From positions 372,001 to 436,000 of the forward strand of contig NZ_PIPW01000001.1 of the NCBI RefSeq assembly GCF_003987215.1: DNA of 64,000 nucleotides, in the 5' to 3' direction. The translations under genes and the position numbers were made by a program. This stretch comes from Pseudidiomarina halophila (GTDB lineage: Bacteria > Pseudomonadota > Gammaproteobacteria > Enterobacterales > Alteromonadaceae). Under the pieces are notes generated by a model that saw nothing but the letters and a program-made list of their open reading frames with translations, had not been told where the DNA came from and ran no database searches. Below are positions 27,306 to 34,852 of this stretch, piece after piece; the first letter of the stretch is position 1, and each line of letters starts with the position of its first letter.

Positions 27306-28604
27306 ATGATGCACAAAAAACTCACTTTGCTGATTAGTGCGAGTGTATTGTGTGGTGTTTTAGTGGCAGGTTCTCCTGTCGCTAAGGCACAAGACATTAA
27401 TTACAACTTGCCTACTGCAGAACAGATCGAACAACGCAAGGCCAATCGTGACAACCGTACGGTTTCAGAGCGGATCGGTCGACGTATAATGGAAGCTTTT
27501 GAGCTTTACAGCGAACAGGAAGATATCCAGGGCGCTATTGCGGTTCTGGAAGATGTTTCTCCTCGTGAAGCTTATGATGTTGCCTACGTTAACCGTTTCC
27601 TTGGTAATCTTTACGCAGCGAACAATCAACTTGAAGCTGCGATGGAGAGAACCAAGTCAGCAGCTGACGCTGATGTATTGGGTTGGAACGATCAGTCTGC
27701 GGCATTGAAGCTGGCAGCGGACATTAGTTTGCAGTTGGAAAACTACCGTCAAGCTCTGAACTACTATGAGAAATGGCTGCAGTTTACCGGTGAAGCTGAT
27801 CCTGATGTTTTCTTACGGATTGCGAATGCATTTTATGAATTGAAACAGTTCGATAAAATTATTCGTCCGGCAGATTTGGCGATTCAGTATTACGAAGAAC
27901 CTAACAAGAACCCTTATGTTCTTAAAGTTGCTTCGTACTACGAGCGTAAAATGTACAGCGATGCAATCGACGTGTTGGAAACTGCGCTCGAAATTATGCC
28001 GACCGAAAAGGTTTGGTGGAGCCAGTTGGGCATGATGTATATGCTCGAAGAGAAGATCGATAAAGCTCTTCAGACACTTGAGATTGCCTATCTTGCGGGT
28101 TATCTCGACAAAGAAAGCCAGATCAAAGCGGTCATTCAGTTGTATGCCAACAACGGTATCCCGTACGATGCGGCCCGTTTGATGGTGAAGCATCTGGAAG
28201 CCGGAGAAGTAGAGAAAACTGCACGTCATTACTATAGTGCAGCGACAAACTTCGAGATGGCGCGGGAATACGCTCGTGCAGCTGATATGTATGAATTAGC
28301 AGCACAGATGGAAGATGACGTAGCAACGCGTGCTGATTACTATCGCCGTAAAGGCACTGCACACTTGCGTGCAGAAGAGTATCAGCAAGCTGCAGACGCT
28401 TATTTGACAGCGATCGATTTGGGCTACGATGAGCCAGGTAACGTATACATGTCTCTGACAGAAGCTTACTTCTATCAGAACAAATTCAGCCAGGCGCTGG
28501 AGTATGTGTTAGAAGCTCAGAAGTACTCAGAACAACGTCGTAACGCACGAAGCTGGGAATCTTACATTCGCAGCAAAGCAAGCAACCTCGGTATTTCACT
28601 GTAA
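27306..28604 (+). CDS. Tetratricopeptide repeat protein of the TonB2 operon
   Basis: This exported protein of 432 residues has a signal peptide (about 1-29, ending KAQD) and a mature part made of tetratricopeptide-like helical pairs from about residue 60 to the end, for example NYRQALNYYEKWLQF, KIDKALQTLEIAYLAGYL and YQQAADAYLTAIDLGYDEP. TPR proteins of this kind close TtpC-TonB2 operons in Alteromonadales and Vibrionales and are thought to act as periplasmic scaffolds. Two adjacent ATG codons (27306 and 27309) are possible starts. A strong terminator follows. Confidence 0.88.
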   Translation: MMHKKLTLLISASVLCGVLVAGSPVAKAQDINYNLPTAEQIEQRKANRDNRTVSERIGRRIMEAFELYSEQEDIQGAIAVLEDVSPREAYDVAYVNRFLGNLYAANNQLEAAMERTKSAADADVLGWNDQSAALKLAADISLQLENYRQALNYYEKWLQFTGEADPDVFLRIANAFYELKQFDKIIRPADLAIQYYEEPNKNPYVLKVASYYERKMYSDAIDVLETALEIMPTEKVWWSQLGMMYMLEEKIDKALQTLEIAYLAGYLDKESQIKAVIQLYANNGIPYDAARLMVKHLEAGEVEKTARHYYSAATNFEMAREYARAADMYELAAQMEDDVATRADYYRRKGTAHLRAEEYQQAADAYLTAIDLGYDEPGNVYMSLTEAYFYQNKFSQALEYVLEAQKYSEQRRNARSWESYIRSKASNLGISL

Positions 28605-28632
28605 ATTGTATTGCTTTTCGTAAAGTACGCGT

Positions 28633-28663
28633 AAAACCCCGCTTCGATAGCGGGGTTTTTTTT
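28633..28663 (+). terminator. Rho-independent terminator of the TonB2 operon
   Basis: The stem AACCCCGC / GCGGGGTT has a seven-base loop and is followed by eight Ts. It separates the TonB2 operon from the EGKCG peptide cluster. Confidence 0.93.
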
Positions 28664-28675
28664 GTGCTTTTGCGC

Positions 28676-28681
28676 TATAGT
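28676..28681 (+). promoter_or_regulatory. Possible -10 element for the EGKCG peptide operon
   Basis: TATAGT lies 40 bases before the precursor gene and downstream of the terminator, so a promoter is needed here. No matching -35 hexamer is apparent, which would fit an activated or alternative-sigma promoter; weak evidence. Confidence 0.3.
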
Positions 28682-28720
28682 AAGGGGTGAATACACGCAA
28701 AAGAGAAAGAGGGTTGAACA

Positions 28721-29137
28721 ATGAATAACATGAAGAAATCTGTAGCAGTAACAGTAGGCGCACTTCTTGCCGGTGGTATGTCGGTTCAGGCAGCGAGCGC
28801 GAACCCGTTCAGCTATTCTGATCTTGGCAGTGGCTATCAGCAAGAACAGAGTAAAGAACGCGAAGCCAAATGTGGTGAAGGCAAATGTGGTGAAGAGCGC
28901 AAAGCTAAAATGGCCGAGAAAGCCAAGGAAGCCAAGTGTGGCGAAGGCAAATGTGGCGAAGAAATGAAAGCCAAAATGGCTGAAAAAGCCAAAGAAGGCA
29001 AATGCGGCGAAGGCAAATGCGGCGAAGACATGAAAGCCAAAATGAGCGAGCATGAGCACGAGAAGAAAGCCGAGAAAGCCAAAGAAGGCAAATGTGGCGA
29101 AGGTAAATGCGGTGAAGGGAAGTGCGGCGGACAGTAG
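28721..29137 (+). CDS. hvfA: EGKCG-repeat RiPP precursor (HvfA/bufferin type)
   Basis: This small exported, low-complexity protein of 138 residues has a signal peptide (1-27, ending ASA) followed by a short neutral segment and a tail (about 45-138) of Lys/Glu-rich linkers carrying nine cysteines (51, 56, 73, 78, 95, 100, 125, 130, 135). Seven of these are in exact EGKCG motifs and two in EAKCG. EGKCG is the motif whose cysteine is modified in Haemophilus HvfA (to an oxazolone/thioamide pair) and in Caulobacter bufferins (to thiooxazole), giving copper-binding peptides. The modifying DUF692 and DUF2063 genes follow in overlapping frames, which makes the call strong. GAGGG precedes the ATG. The modification and metal here are inferred. 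Confidence 0.9.
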   Translation: MNNMKKSVAVTVGALLAGGMSVQAASANPFSYSDLGSGYQQEQSKEREAKCGEGKCGEERKAKMAEKAKEAKCGEGKCGEEMKAKMAEKAKEGKCGEGKCGEDMKAKMSEHEHEKKAEKAKEGKCGEGKCGEGKCGGQ

Positions 29138-29967
29138 GACTTGGTCTGCGCCGCGAATTTCTCGCTGACGTATTGGCGCAAGCTCCTGATGTTGATTTCT
29201 GGGAGCTAGCGCCAGAAAACTGGTTTCCACGAGGCGTCCAGGCTCAACGCACGCTCGATCGTGTGCGTGAGCAGGCGCCTTTAACTAGCCATGGATTGTC
29301 ACTTTCCATTGGCAGTCCTGATCCCCTTGACGTTGACTTCGTAAAAGAGGTCAAGCGCTTCCTCGATCGCTTTGATATTGATATTTACAGTGAGCATCTG
29401 AGCTATTGTTCGGCAGCGGGACATCTTTATGATCTTCTCCCGTTACCCTTCACCGCAGAAGCAGCCTCCTACGTGGCGGAGCGGGTTCGACAGGTGCAAG
29501 ACATCATCGAACGGCCGTTAGTGCTGGAGAACGTATCTTATTATGCCAATTTTGGCGGCGAACTCAGCGAAACGGAATTTATCAGCCAGGTGCTCGAACA
29601 GGCCGATTGCCGCTTATTACTCGACGTAAATAACGTGTATGTGAACAGTGTTAACCACGGTTACGATGCGCACGAATTTATCCGAAGTATGCCCAGCGAG
29701 CGGATTGTTTACGGACATATTGCCGGACATACCGAGGAATATGATGATTTGTTTGTCGATACTCACGGTGCTGATGTTAAGCAGGAAGTCTGGCAACTTT
29801 TAGACTTTGCTTATCAATGTCATGGTGTGTTTCCGACAGTTTTAGAGCGTGACTTTAATATTCCACCGTTGCCGCAGTTGTTGAACGAGGCGAGCAGGGT
29901 AGCGAAGTGTCAACAAAACTACGAGCAGGAGCAACGTGGCGAAGTCCTTTCAACAGACCCAGCTTGA
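29122..29967 (+). CDS. hvfB: DUF692 multinuclear iron enzyme (HvfB/BufB/MbnB family)
   Basis: DUF692 proteins (MbnB, TglH, ChrH, HvfB, BufB) are TIM-barrel, two- or three-iron oxygenases that oxidise peptide cysteines. The 281 residues match the family. Metal-ligand positions are visible: His57 (SHGLS), Glu91-His92 (YSEHLSY), Glu136-Asn137 (LENVSYY), Asp168 with Asn170 (DVNNVYVNS), His199 and His203 (GHIAGH), Asp213 and His215 (DTHG), and Glu242 (LERDFN). The only useful start in frame is GTG 29122, which lies 16 bases inside the precursor gene, implying coupled translation. The precursor just upstream supplies the substrate. Confidence 0.92.
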   Translation: MRRTVGLGLRREFLADVLAQAPDVDFWELAPENWFPRGVQAQRTLDRVREQAPLTSHGLSLSIGSPDPLDVDFVKEVKRFLDRFDIDIYSEHLSYCSAAGHLYDLLPLPFTAEAASYVAERVRQVQDIIERPLVLENVSYYANFGGELSETEFISQVLEQADCRLLLDVNNVYVNSVNHGYDAHEFIRSMPSERIVYGHIAGHTEEYDDLFVDTHGADVKQEVWQLLDFAYQCHGVFPTVLERDFNIPPLPQLLNEASRVAKCQQNYEQEQRGEVLSTDPA

Positions 29968-30685
29968 ATTTGCTAAGTGGCTGCGTTCACCCAATGCCTC
30001 AGCATCTGAGTTCGCTGATATAGAGCCGCGGCGGCTGGCGATTTACCGACGCTTGATTCATTCCAATATCCGGCAATTCATCAGCTCAGGCTTTCCTGTA
30101 CTGCAGTCATTACTGACGGCACAGCAATGGCAGTCGTTGATAGCTGAGTTTGTAGCACAGCACCGGGCGGATTCACCGTTATTTTCGGATATCGGTGCAG
30201 AATTTGTCGCATTTTTATCGCGTGATGGGCTGCAATTGGATGATTATCCGGGCTGGCTATTCGATCTGGCGCGCTATGAGCGTATGGAAGTGGATGTTCA
30301 GTTTGCCAGCCTAAGTGCCGACTATATTCCCTATGTAGAGATGTCTACGACGCAGTTGTTACACCTCAATCCGACCGCTGAGATCGGCATTTTTGACTAT
30401 CCGGTGGCGCAAATTAATAGCGATTTTATGCCACAAGAGCCGCTGCCAACGCCCTATTTCGTGTTGGTGTATCAAACTCCTGCCGGGCAGGTGCAGTTCA
30501 TTGAGCTAAACTCACTAACCGCGTTAGCGCTCGATTTTTTGCAACAAAAGCCGCGTAACCTGTTGCAGCTTAGTGAAGCGCTGGCAAAACAACTACCGGA
30601 TTTTACCGAGCAACAGCTACGAGAAGGCTTTGCTGCGGTGGCTGCGGATCTGGCTGAGCGGTTCGTGTTGTTAGACAAGCCGTAA
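29936..30685 (+). CDS. hvfC: DUF2063 partner protein (HvfC/BufC family)
   Basis: This 249-residue protein has an N-terminal DUF2063 domain (about 5-95: QLEFAKWLRSPN, RRLAIYRRLIHSNIRQFISSGFPVLQSLL, FVAQHRADSPLFSDIGAEFVAFL) that in characterised systems binds the precursor leader or helps deliver it to the DUF692 enzyme. The C-terminal half is a winged-helix-like region (LNSLTALALDFLQQKPRNLLQLSEAL). The start is GTG 29936 with AGGAG five bases upstream, overlapping hvfB by 32 bases. The three genes thus form a tightly coupled unit. Confidence 0.9.
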   Translation: MAKSFQQTQLEFAKWLRSPNASASEFADIEPRRLAIYRRLIHSNIRQFISSGFPVLQSLLTAQQWQSLIAEFVAQHRADSPLFSDIGAEFVAFLSRDGLQLDDYPGWLFDLARYERMEVDVQFASLSADYIPYVEMSTTQLLHLNPTAEIGIFDYPVAQINSDFMPQEPLPTPYFVLVYQTPAGQVQFIELNSLTALALDFLQQKPRNLLQLSEALAKQLPDFTEQQLREGFAAVAADLAERFVLLDKP

Positions 30686-30784
30686 TCGAGTATGATCCGC
30701 ACCGCAAAAATTTAAGCGTTAGCGCTGCAATGATCGCGGGCAGCTAACGTAGCAAGTAATAAAGTAAGTAACGAGGTAACCAAT

Positions 30785-30910
30785 ATGGCAAATGATCAGG
30801 ATTTCCGTGACCCTTCGGGTCCGTTAATAGGATGGATTGCAGTGCTAGTAGTTGTAGCTGTGCCGTTGTTACCAGCGGTCTTACGGTGGATTCAGCTGCT
30901 TAGTGCTTAA
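30785..30910 (+). CDS. Small 41-residue membrane protein
   Basis: This short frame (ATG 30785, TAA 30908) begins MANDQDFRDPSGPLIGWIAV and continues as one strongly hydrophobic helix (about residues 14-33) before RWIQLLSA. CGAGG lies nine bases before the ATG, a good ribosome-binding site. It sits 99 bases after hvfC on the same strand and 41 before the receiver gene. I do not recognise the family. It could be an accessory of the EGKCG peptide system or an independent small membrane protein. Confidence 0.6.
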   Translation: MANDQDFRDPSGPLIGWIAVLVVVAVPLLPAVLRWIQLLSA

Positions 30911-30951
30911 TCGGGTAATTAACCGCCGTTAGTCAATCCAAAAGGCAAACT

Positions 30952-31350
30952 ATGTCAAATAAGCTACTGCTGGTGGAGGACAATCCTTCCACACGCGCGA
31001 ACCTTCTTGAAATTCTTGCAGCAACACCTTTTATGGTGAGCTGTGCAACAGACGGCCTCGATGGCCTTAACCGGGCAAAAAACACCCGTTACGACGTGGT
31101 ACTTATTGACCACAAAATGCCGTTAATGGATGGTCTTACTCTGTTACGTAATCTGCGTAGCCTTCCTGAATACCAACAAGCGCCATTACTGTTAATGTCG
31201 ACGCAGGATATAAAACAGCTGGAAGCGGTAGCGAGCCGTGCTGGAGCCAACCTGAGTCTGGCGAAACCTATCAATGCCGAACGCTTACTCGAACTGCTTG
31301 CAGACCTGTGGCAGACCATGCAAATTCCAAAGCAATCTGCTGCATCATGA
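30952..31350 (+). CDS. Single-domain response regulator (CheY-like)
   Basis: This receiver-only protein of 132 residues has the full phosphorylation set: acidic pair in LLVEDNPSTR (residues 8-9), phospho-acceptor Asp in VVLIDHKMPLMDG (about 53), Thr/Ser in LLMSTQD and the conserved Lys in LSLAKPINA (about 105). It has no output domain, so it would act by protein contact. The stop overlaps the apt start (ATGA), tying it to a housekeeping gene. No histidine kinase is near. Confidence 0.85.
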   Translation: MSNKLLLVEDNPSTRANLLEILAATPFMVSCATDGLDGLNRAKNTRYDVVLIDHKMPLMDGLTLLRNLRSLPEYQQAPLLLMSTQDIKQLEAVASRAGANLSLAKPINAERLLELLADLWQTMQIPKQSAAS

Positions 31351-31871
31351 AGAGCTCACTAGCTCAACACATTCGCGCTATTGAGGATTATCCTAAAGCG
31401 GGTATCACCTTTCGTGATATCACGCCGTTGCTAGCGGACGGTGAGGCCTTCGGACACACCATTACACATCTGGCCGAGCGTTATGCTGAGCAGGGTATTA
31501 CCAGGATCGTGGGAATTGAAGCGCGTGGATTTATTTTTGCGACGGCATTGGCCTATGCCATGGGCGTGGGTTTTGTGCCGTTACGCAAGCCGGGCAAGTT
31601 GCCAGCTAAAACCATCAGCAAAAGTTACCAGCTGGAATATGGTGACGACGCATTAGAAATGCACGTTGACGCCTTATCGGCCACTGACAAGGTGGTGATT
31701 ATTGACGATTTACTGGCAACGGGTGGCACGGTGCTCGCGGGTATTGAATTGATTGAGCAAGCCGGGGCCGAGCTTCACGAGTGTGCTTTTATCATCACCT
31801 TAAATGACTTGCCAGGTGTTCAACGCCTGAACGATGCAGCCATTCCTTACTATACCCTGTGTGAATTTTGA
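31347..31871 (+). CDS. apt: Adenine phosphoribosyltransferase
   Basis: Apt salvages adenine to AMP using phosphoribosyl pyrophosphate. The 174 residues are close to E. coli Apt (183). Conserved segments are EDYPKAGITFRDITPLL, GIEARGFIF, FVPLRKPGKLP and the PRPP loop VVIIDDLLATGGT. ATG 31347 gives the normal N-terminus and overlaps the receiver stop by four bases. dnaX follows, as in other gammaproteobacteria (apt-dnaX-ybaB-recR). Confidence 0.96.
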   Translation: MKSSLAQHIRAIEDYPKAGITFRDITPLLADGEAFGHTITHLAERYAEQGITRIVGIEARGFIFATALAYAMGVGFVPLRKPGKLPAKTISKSYQLEYGDDALEMHVDALSATDKVVIIDDLLATGGTVLAGIELIEQAGAELHECAFIITLNDLPGVQRLNDAAIPYYTLCEF

Positions 31872-31928
31872 GGTAACGTAAGGGCATTAACCTGTCAGAC
31901 ATTACCGTAGTTCTACAAGGAAGCTAGC

Positions 31929-33803
31929 ATGAGTTACCAGGTGCTCGCCCGTAAATGGCGACCGCATAAATTCGCAGAGGTAGTGGGTCAGCAACATGTG
32001 CTGAAGCCACTTATGAATGCGTTGCAATCGGGACGCTTGCACCATGCCTGGTTGCTTACCGGTACCCGCGGCGTGGGTAAGACAACGATTGCGCGAATTC
32101 TGGCGAAAAGTCTGAACTGCGAGAGCGGAATTACCGCCGAACCTTGCGGCACCTGTAGCGCTTGCGTTGCGATCGATGAAGGTCGCTTTGTTGATCTGCT
32201 GGAAATCGACGCTGCCTCGCGAACAAAAGTCGAAGACACCCGCGAATTACTCGACAACGTGCAGTACCGGCCAACCCACGGCCGCTATAAAGTGTACCTC
32301 ATCGATGAAGTTCACATGTTGTCGCGCCACAGCTTTAATGCGCTGCTGAAAACCCTGGAAGAGCCACCGGAACACGTCAAGTTCCTGCTGGCGACAACGG
32401 ATCCGCAGAAACTCCCGATTACGGTCCTGTCGCGCTGCTTGCAGTTTAACCTGAAGGCGCTCGATCGGCAGGAAATTGCCGGCCACCTGGCCTACGTGCT
32501 GCAACAAGAAACGATACCCTTTGAAGAAGCTGCATTGACTGCCATTGCCCGTGCTGCACGCGGCAGTATGCGCGATGCTCTTAGTCTTACCGATCAGGCC
32601 ATCGCGCAGAGCGAACAGCAAGTGACTATGGCGGGTGTGCAACAAATGCTGGGTGCCGTGCCTAGTTTTGAATTAGCAACGTTGTTAGAACAGGTCCTCG
32701 CCGGTAAAGGTGAAGCCATGCTGACTACCCTGAGCCGGGTAGCGGGCCAGGTGCCGGATTTGAGTAACTTGCTGGCCGAATTACAAAATTTCGTCCACCA
32801 ACTGGCGCTCTTTCAAGCCGTACCGGAAGCTGCCGAGACGCTGGGTTTAACCAGCGAAGACCAACATCTGGCAGAGCATCTGCCGGCGGAGCTGTTGCAG
32901 GTTTATTACGATATTTTAGTGCAGGGTCGCCGTGACCTTGATTACGCTGCTGATGTTCGTAGCGGCGTCGAGATGACGTTGCTACGCCTGATGGCGTTCC
33001 GCCCGCAGAAACTTTCCGTGGTTGAACGTGGTCCGGCAGATACCACCAGGGTCGAAACCCACAGCTCTCCGGCAGCGGCGGCACAGCAGCCAACCAGCCA
33101 GGTGCCGGAATCGCGACTGGGCAACGAGCCGCCGTCGCCAGCACCTGTTGCTGCGCCAGAGCCGGCTCCACAGTCTGCTTCAGCACCAGAGCCTATGCCA
33201 GTATCAGCGCCAGAGCCGATGCCGGCACCAGAGCCCGCTCCTGAGCCAGTATCAGCGCCAGAGCCAACGCCAGCTCCGGAGCCCGTGCCTGAACCTGTGC
33301 CTGAACCAAGCTCAGCCGCAGCGTCAGAGGCAAGTGAACGTGCCGATAGTCTGTCGTCATTGCTTGAAACACGCGAACTCTTGCAGCAAAAAAAAAATCC
33401 TGAAATCCTAGCGGAAACGCGAAGTGCCGCCGAAGTTGACCGTTGGGCGGCGCTGATTGATACCCTGGAAGTTGAAGGGCTGGCCCGCCAGCTCGCGCGT
33501 AACAGTGTGCTGGAGAAGACCGAACAAGGGTACCTGTTACACGTTCGTGAGGCATGGCAGCATCTGCTCAGTGATGGCGCCTGTGAAGCGATTCGATTAG
33601 CCTTACAAGACAGTCTTGATTTACAATTACTGGACATTGTTATTGGCAATACGGAACAAGCAACGCCGTTTGAGATTCAACAACAAATCGATGCCGAACG
33701 GCTCGCGCAAGCCAAACAAATCCTGGCCGCGGATCCAGTCGTGCAGGGGTTACAGAAACATTTTGGTGCTGAGTTACAAGATGACTCAGTGAAACCACTT
33801 TAG
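31929..33803 (+). CDS. dnaX: DNA polymerase III subunits tau and gamma
   Basis: The full-length product (tau, 624 residues) is the clamp-loader ATPase that couples replicative polymerases to DnaB helicase. The AAA+ domain has Walker [10 protein letters not shown] (45-53), zinc-binding Cys64, 73, 76 and 79, and Walker B with [10 protein letters not shown] near 120. A Pro/Ala/Glu-rich linker (about 385-460, PEP repeats) joins the C-terminal tau domain. An A10 run (33388-33397) just after the linker has immediate stops in both other frames, so a shorter gamma of about 490 residues is predicted by slippage. SD-like AAGGAAG precedes ATG 31929. Confidence 0.96.
   Translation: MSYQVLARKWRPHKFAEVVGQQHVLKPLMNALQSGRLHHAWLLTGTRGVGKTTIARILAKSLNCESGITAEPCGTCSACVAIDEGRFVDLLEIDAASRTKVEDTRELLDNVQYRPTHGRYKVYLIDEVHMLSRHSFNALLKTLEEPPEHVKFLLATTDPQKLPITVLSRCLQFNLKALDRQEIAGHLAYVLQQETIPFEEAALTAIARAARGSMRDALSLTDQAIAQSEQQVTMAGVQQMLGAVPSFELATLLEQVLAGKGEAMLTTLSRVAGQVPDLSNLLAELQNFVHQLALFQAVPEAAETLGLTSEDQHLAEHLPAELLQVYYDILVQGRRDLDYAADVRSGVEMTLLRLMAFRPQKLSVVERGPADTTRVETHSSPAAAAQQPTSQVPESRLGNEPPSPAPVAAPEPAPQSASAPEPMPVSAPEPMPAPEPAPEPVSAPEPTPAPEPVPEPVPEPSSAAASEASERADSLSSLLETRELLQQKKNPEILAETRSAAEVDRWAALIDTLEVEGLARQLARNSVLEKTEQGYLLHVREAWQHLLSDGACEAIRLALQDSLDLQLLDIVIGNTEQATPFEIQQQIDAERLAQAKQILAADPVVQGLQKHFGAELQDDSVKPL
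33388..33411 (+). promoter_or_regulatory. A10 slippage/frameshift site in dnaX
   Basis: Ten consecutive As encode part of QKKN in the tau frame. A -1 shift reaches TGA at 33401-33403, and a +1 shift reaches TAG at 33409-33411. Either ribosomal or RNA-polymerase slippage would give a gamma-type product; the run is longer than the E. coli AAAAAAG heptamer and resembles slippage-prone dnaX genes with long A-runs. Confidence 0.7.
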
Positions 33804-33825
33804 CGAACACAAAGAAGAGGTAGTT

Positions 33826-34155
33826 ATGTTTAAAGGTGGAATGGGAAATATGATGAAGCAAGCGCAACAAATGCAGGAGCGCATGCAACAAGCCCAGGAA
33901 GAAATTGCTAATCTGGAAGTGACTGGTGAAGCGGGTGCTGGCATGGTCAAAGTTACTATGTTGGGCAACCACAACGTCCGTCGCGTTCATGTTGATCCAA
34001 GTCTGTTAGAAGATGACGATCAGGAGATGCTGGAAGATTTAATCGCTGCGGCAATTAACGACGCGGTACGTCGTGTCGAGCAGACAACCAAAGAGCGTAT
34101 GGCTGAAGTAACTGGCGGTATGAACTTACCACCAGGTATGAAACTACCGTTTTAA
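33826..34155 (+). CDS. ybaB: Nucleoid-associated protein YbaB/EbfC
   Basis: This 109-residue DNA-binding protein forms dimers with a tweezer-like shape. It has an N-terminal helix rich in Met and Gln ([31 protein letters not shown]) and the conserved core [21 protein letters not shown]. It lies 22 bases after dnaX and 11 before recR, the usual order. ATG 33826 follows AGAGG. Its role in recombination is suggested by this linkage, though not proven. Confidence 0.96.
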   Translation: MFKGGMGNMMKQAQQMQERMQQAQEEIANLEVTGEAGAGMVKVTMLGNHNVRRVHVDPSLLEDDDQEMLEDLIAAAINDAVRRVEQTTKERMAEVTGGMNLPPGMKLPF

Positions 34156-34166
34156 GGTTGTCATTG

Positions 34167-34781
34167 ATGCGTTTAAGTCCGGCCATTACTGAATTGATGC
34201 GCGCGCTGCGAACCTTACCCGGCGTGGGTCCAAAATCTGCTCAGCGGATGGCGTTTCAGATCCTGGAACGGCAGCGGGATGCGGGTTTGCAGCTAGCGCA
34301 AGCCCTCAGTGAGGCGATCGAGCGGGTCGGCCACTGCAGCGTTTGCCGCACCCTGACCGAGAGTGAGATCTGCGAGCTGTGTGCCAATGAGGGCCGGCGC
34401 CAGGCTGGACTTTTATGCATTGTTGAAACTCCGGCTGATGTGTTAGCGATTGAGCAAACGGGTCAGTATCAGGGCTGTTATTTCGTGCTGATGGGGCATT
34501 TGTCGCCACTCGATGGCATAGGCCCTGAAGATATCGGCCTTGATAAGCTGGCTGAACGCCTGGCAAACGAGTCTGTGGCAGAAATTATTTTGGCCACCAA
34601 TCCTACCATTGAAGGTGAAGCTACGGCACATTACATCGCCGAACTAGCCCGCCAGCATAGTATTCAGACGTCGCGCATAGCTCATGGTGTGCCGGTCGGC
34701 GGGGAACTGGAATATGTTGATCAGGCCACTCTGGGGCATGCCTTTAGCGGTCGCAAACGTATCGATTTTGATGCCTTTTAA
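34167..34781 (+). CDS. recR: Recombination mediator RecR
   Basis: RecR works with RecF and RecO to load RecA onto gapped DNA. The 204 residues match the family (about 200). It has a helix-hairpin-helix near the start ([18 protein letters not shown]), a four-Cys zinc finger ([16 protein letters not shown], about 57-72), and a Toprim domain with [15 protein letters not shown] and [18 protein letters not shown] 34167, nine bases after AAGG, is preferred to TTG 34158. The stop lies beside the heat-shock promoter of htpG. Confidence 0.97.
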   Translation: MRLSPAITELMRALRTLPGVGPKSAQRMAFQILERQRDAGLQLAQALSEAIERVGHCSVCRTLTESEICELCANEGRRQAGLLCIVETPADVLAIEQTGQYQGCYFVLMGHLSPLDGIGPEDIGLDKLAERLANESVAEIILATNPTIEGEATAHYIAELARQHSIQTSRIAHGVPVGGELEYVDQATLGHAFSGRKRIDFDAF

Positions 34782-34783
34782 CT

Positions 34784-34811
34784 CTTGAAATAAGTAATTA
34801 CGTCCCCATCT
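34784..34811 (+). promoter_or_regulatory. Sigma-32 (heat-shock) promoter of htpG
   Basis: CTTGAAA (34784-34790), a 13-base spacer and CCCCATCT (34804-34811) match the sigma-32 consensus CTTGAAA-N11-15-CCCCATNT essentially perfectly. It begins three bases after the recR stop and lies 41 bases before the htpG start. Confidence 0.92.
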
Positions 34812-34852
34812 CTGCTGTAGTGTTTATCAACAATAGTGCAGGAGAGTCCACT

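Noticed and set aside
28858-29135. Regular repeats that look like a CRISPR array
   Set aside because: The repeats are in-frame codons of EGKCG and linker motifs with no unique spacers, and no cas gene is near.
28562-29230. 222-codon open frame on the minus strand opposite the EGKCG precursor
   Set aside because: It is a by-product of the repeated, stop-poor coding sequence; its translation is Phe/Ala/Gly low complexity and it overlaps three real features.
30705-30760. Terminator after hvfC
   Set aside because: GTTAGC-GCTGC and GCAGC-TAAC can pair with a bulge, but there is no T-run, so termination is not supported.
32942-33649. 235-codon minus-strand frame inside dnaX
   Set aside because: It mirrors the Pro/Ala/Glu codon repeats of the DnaX linker and has no recognisable domain or ribosome-binding site.
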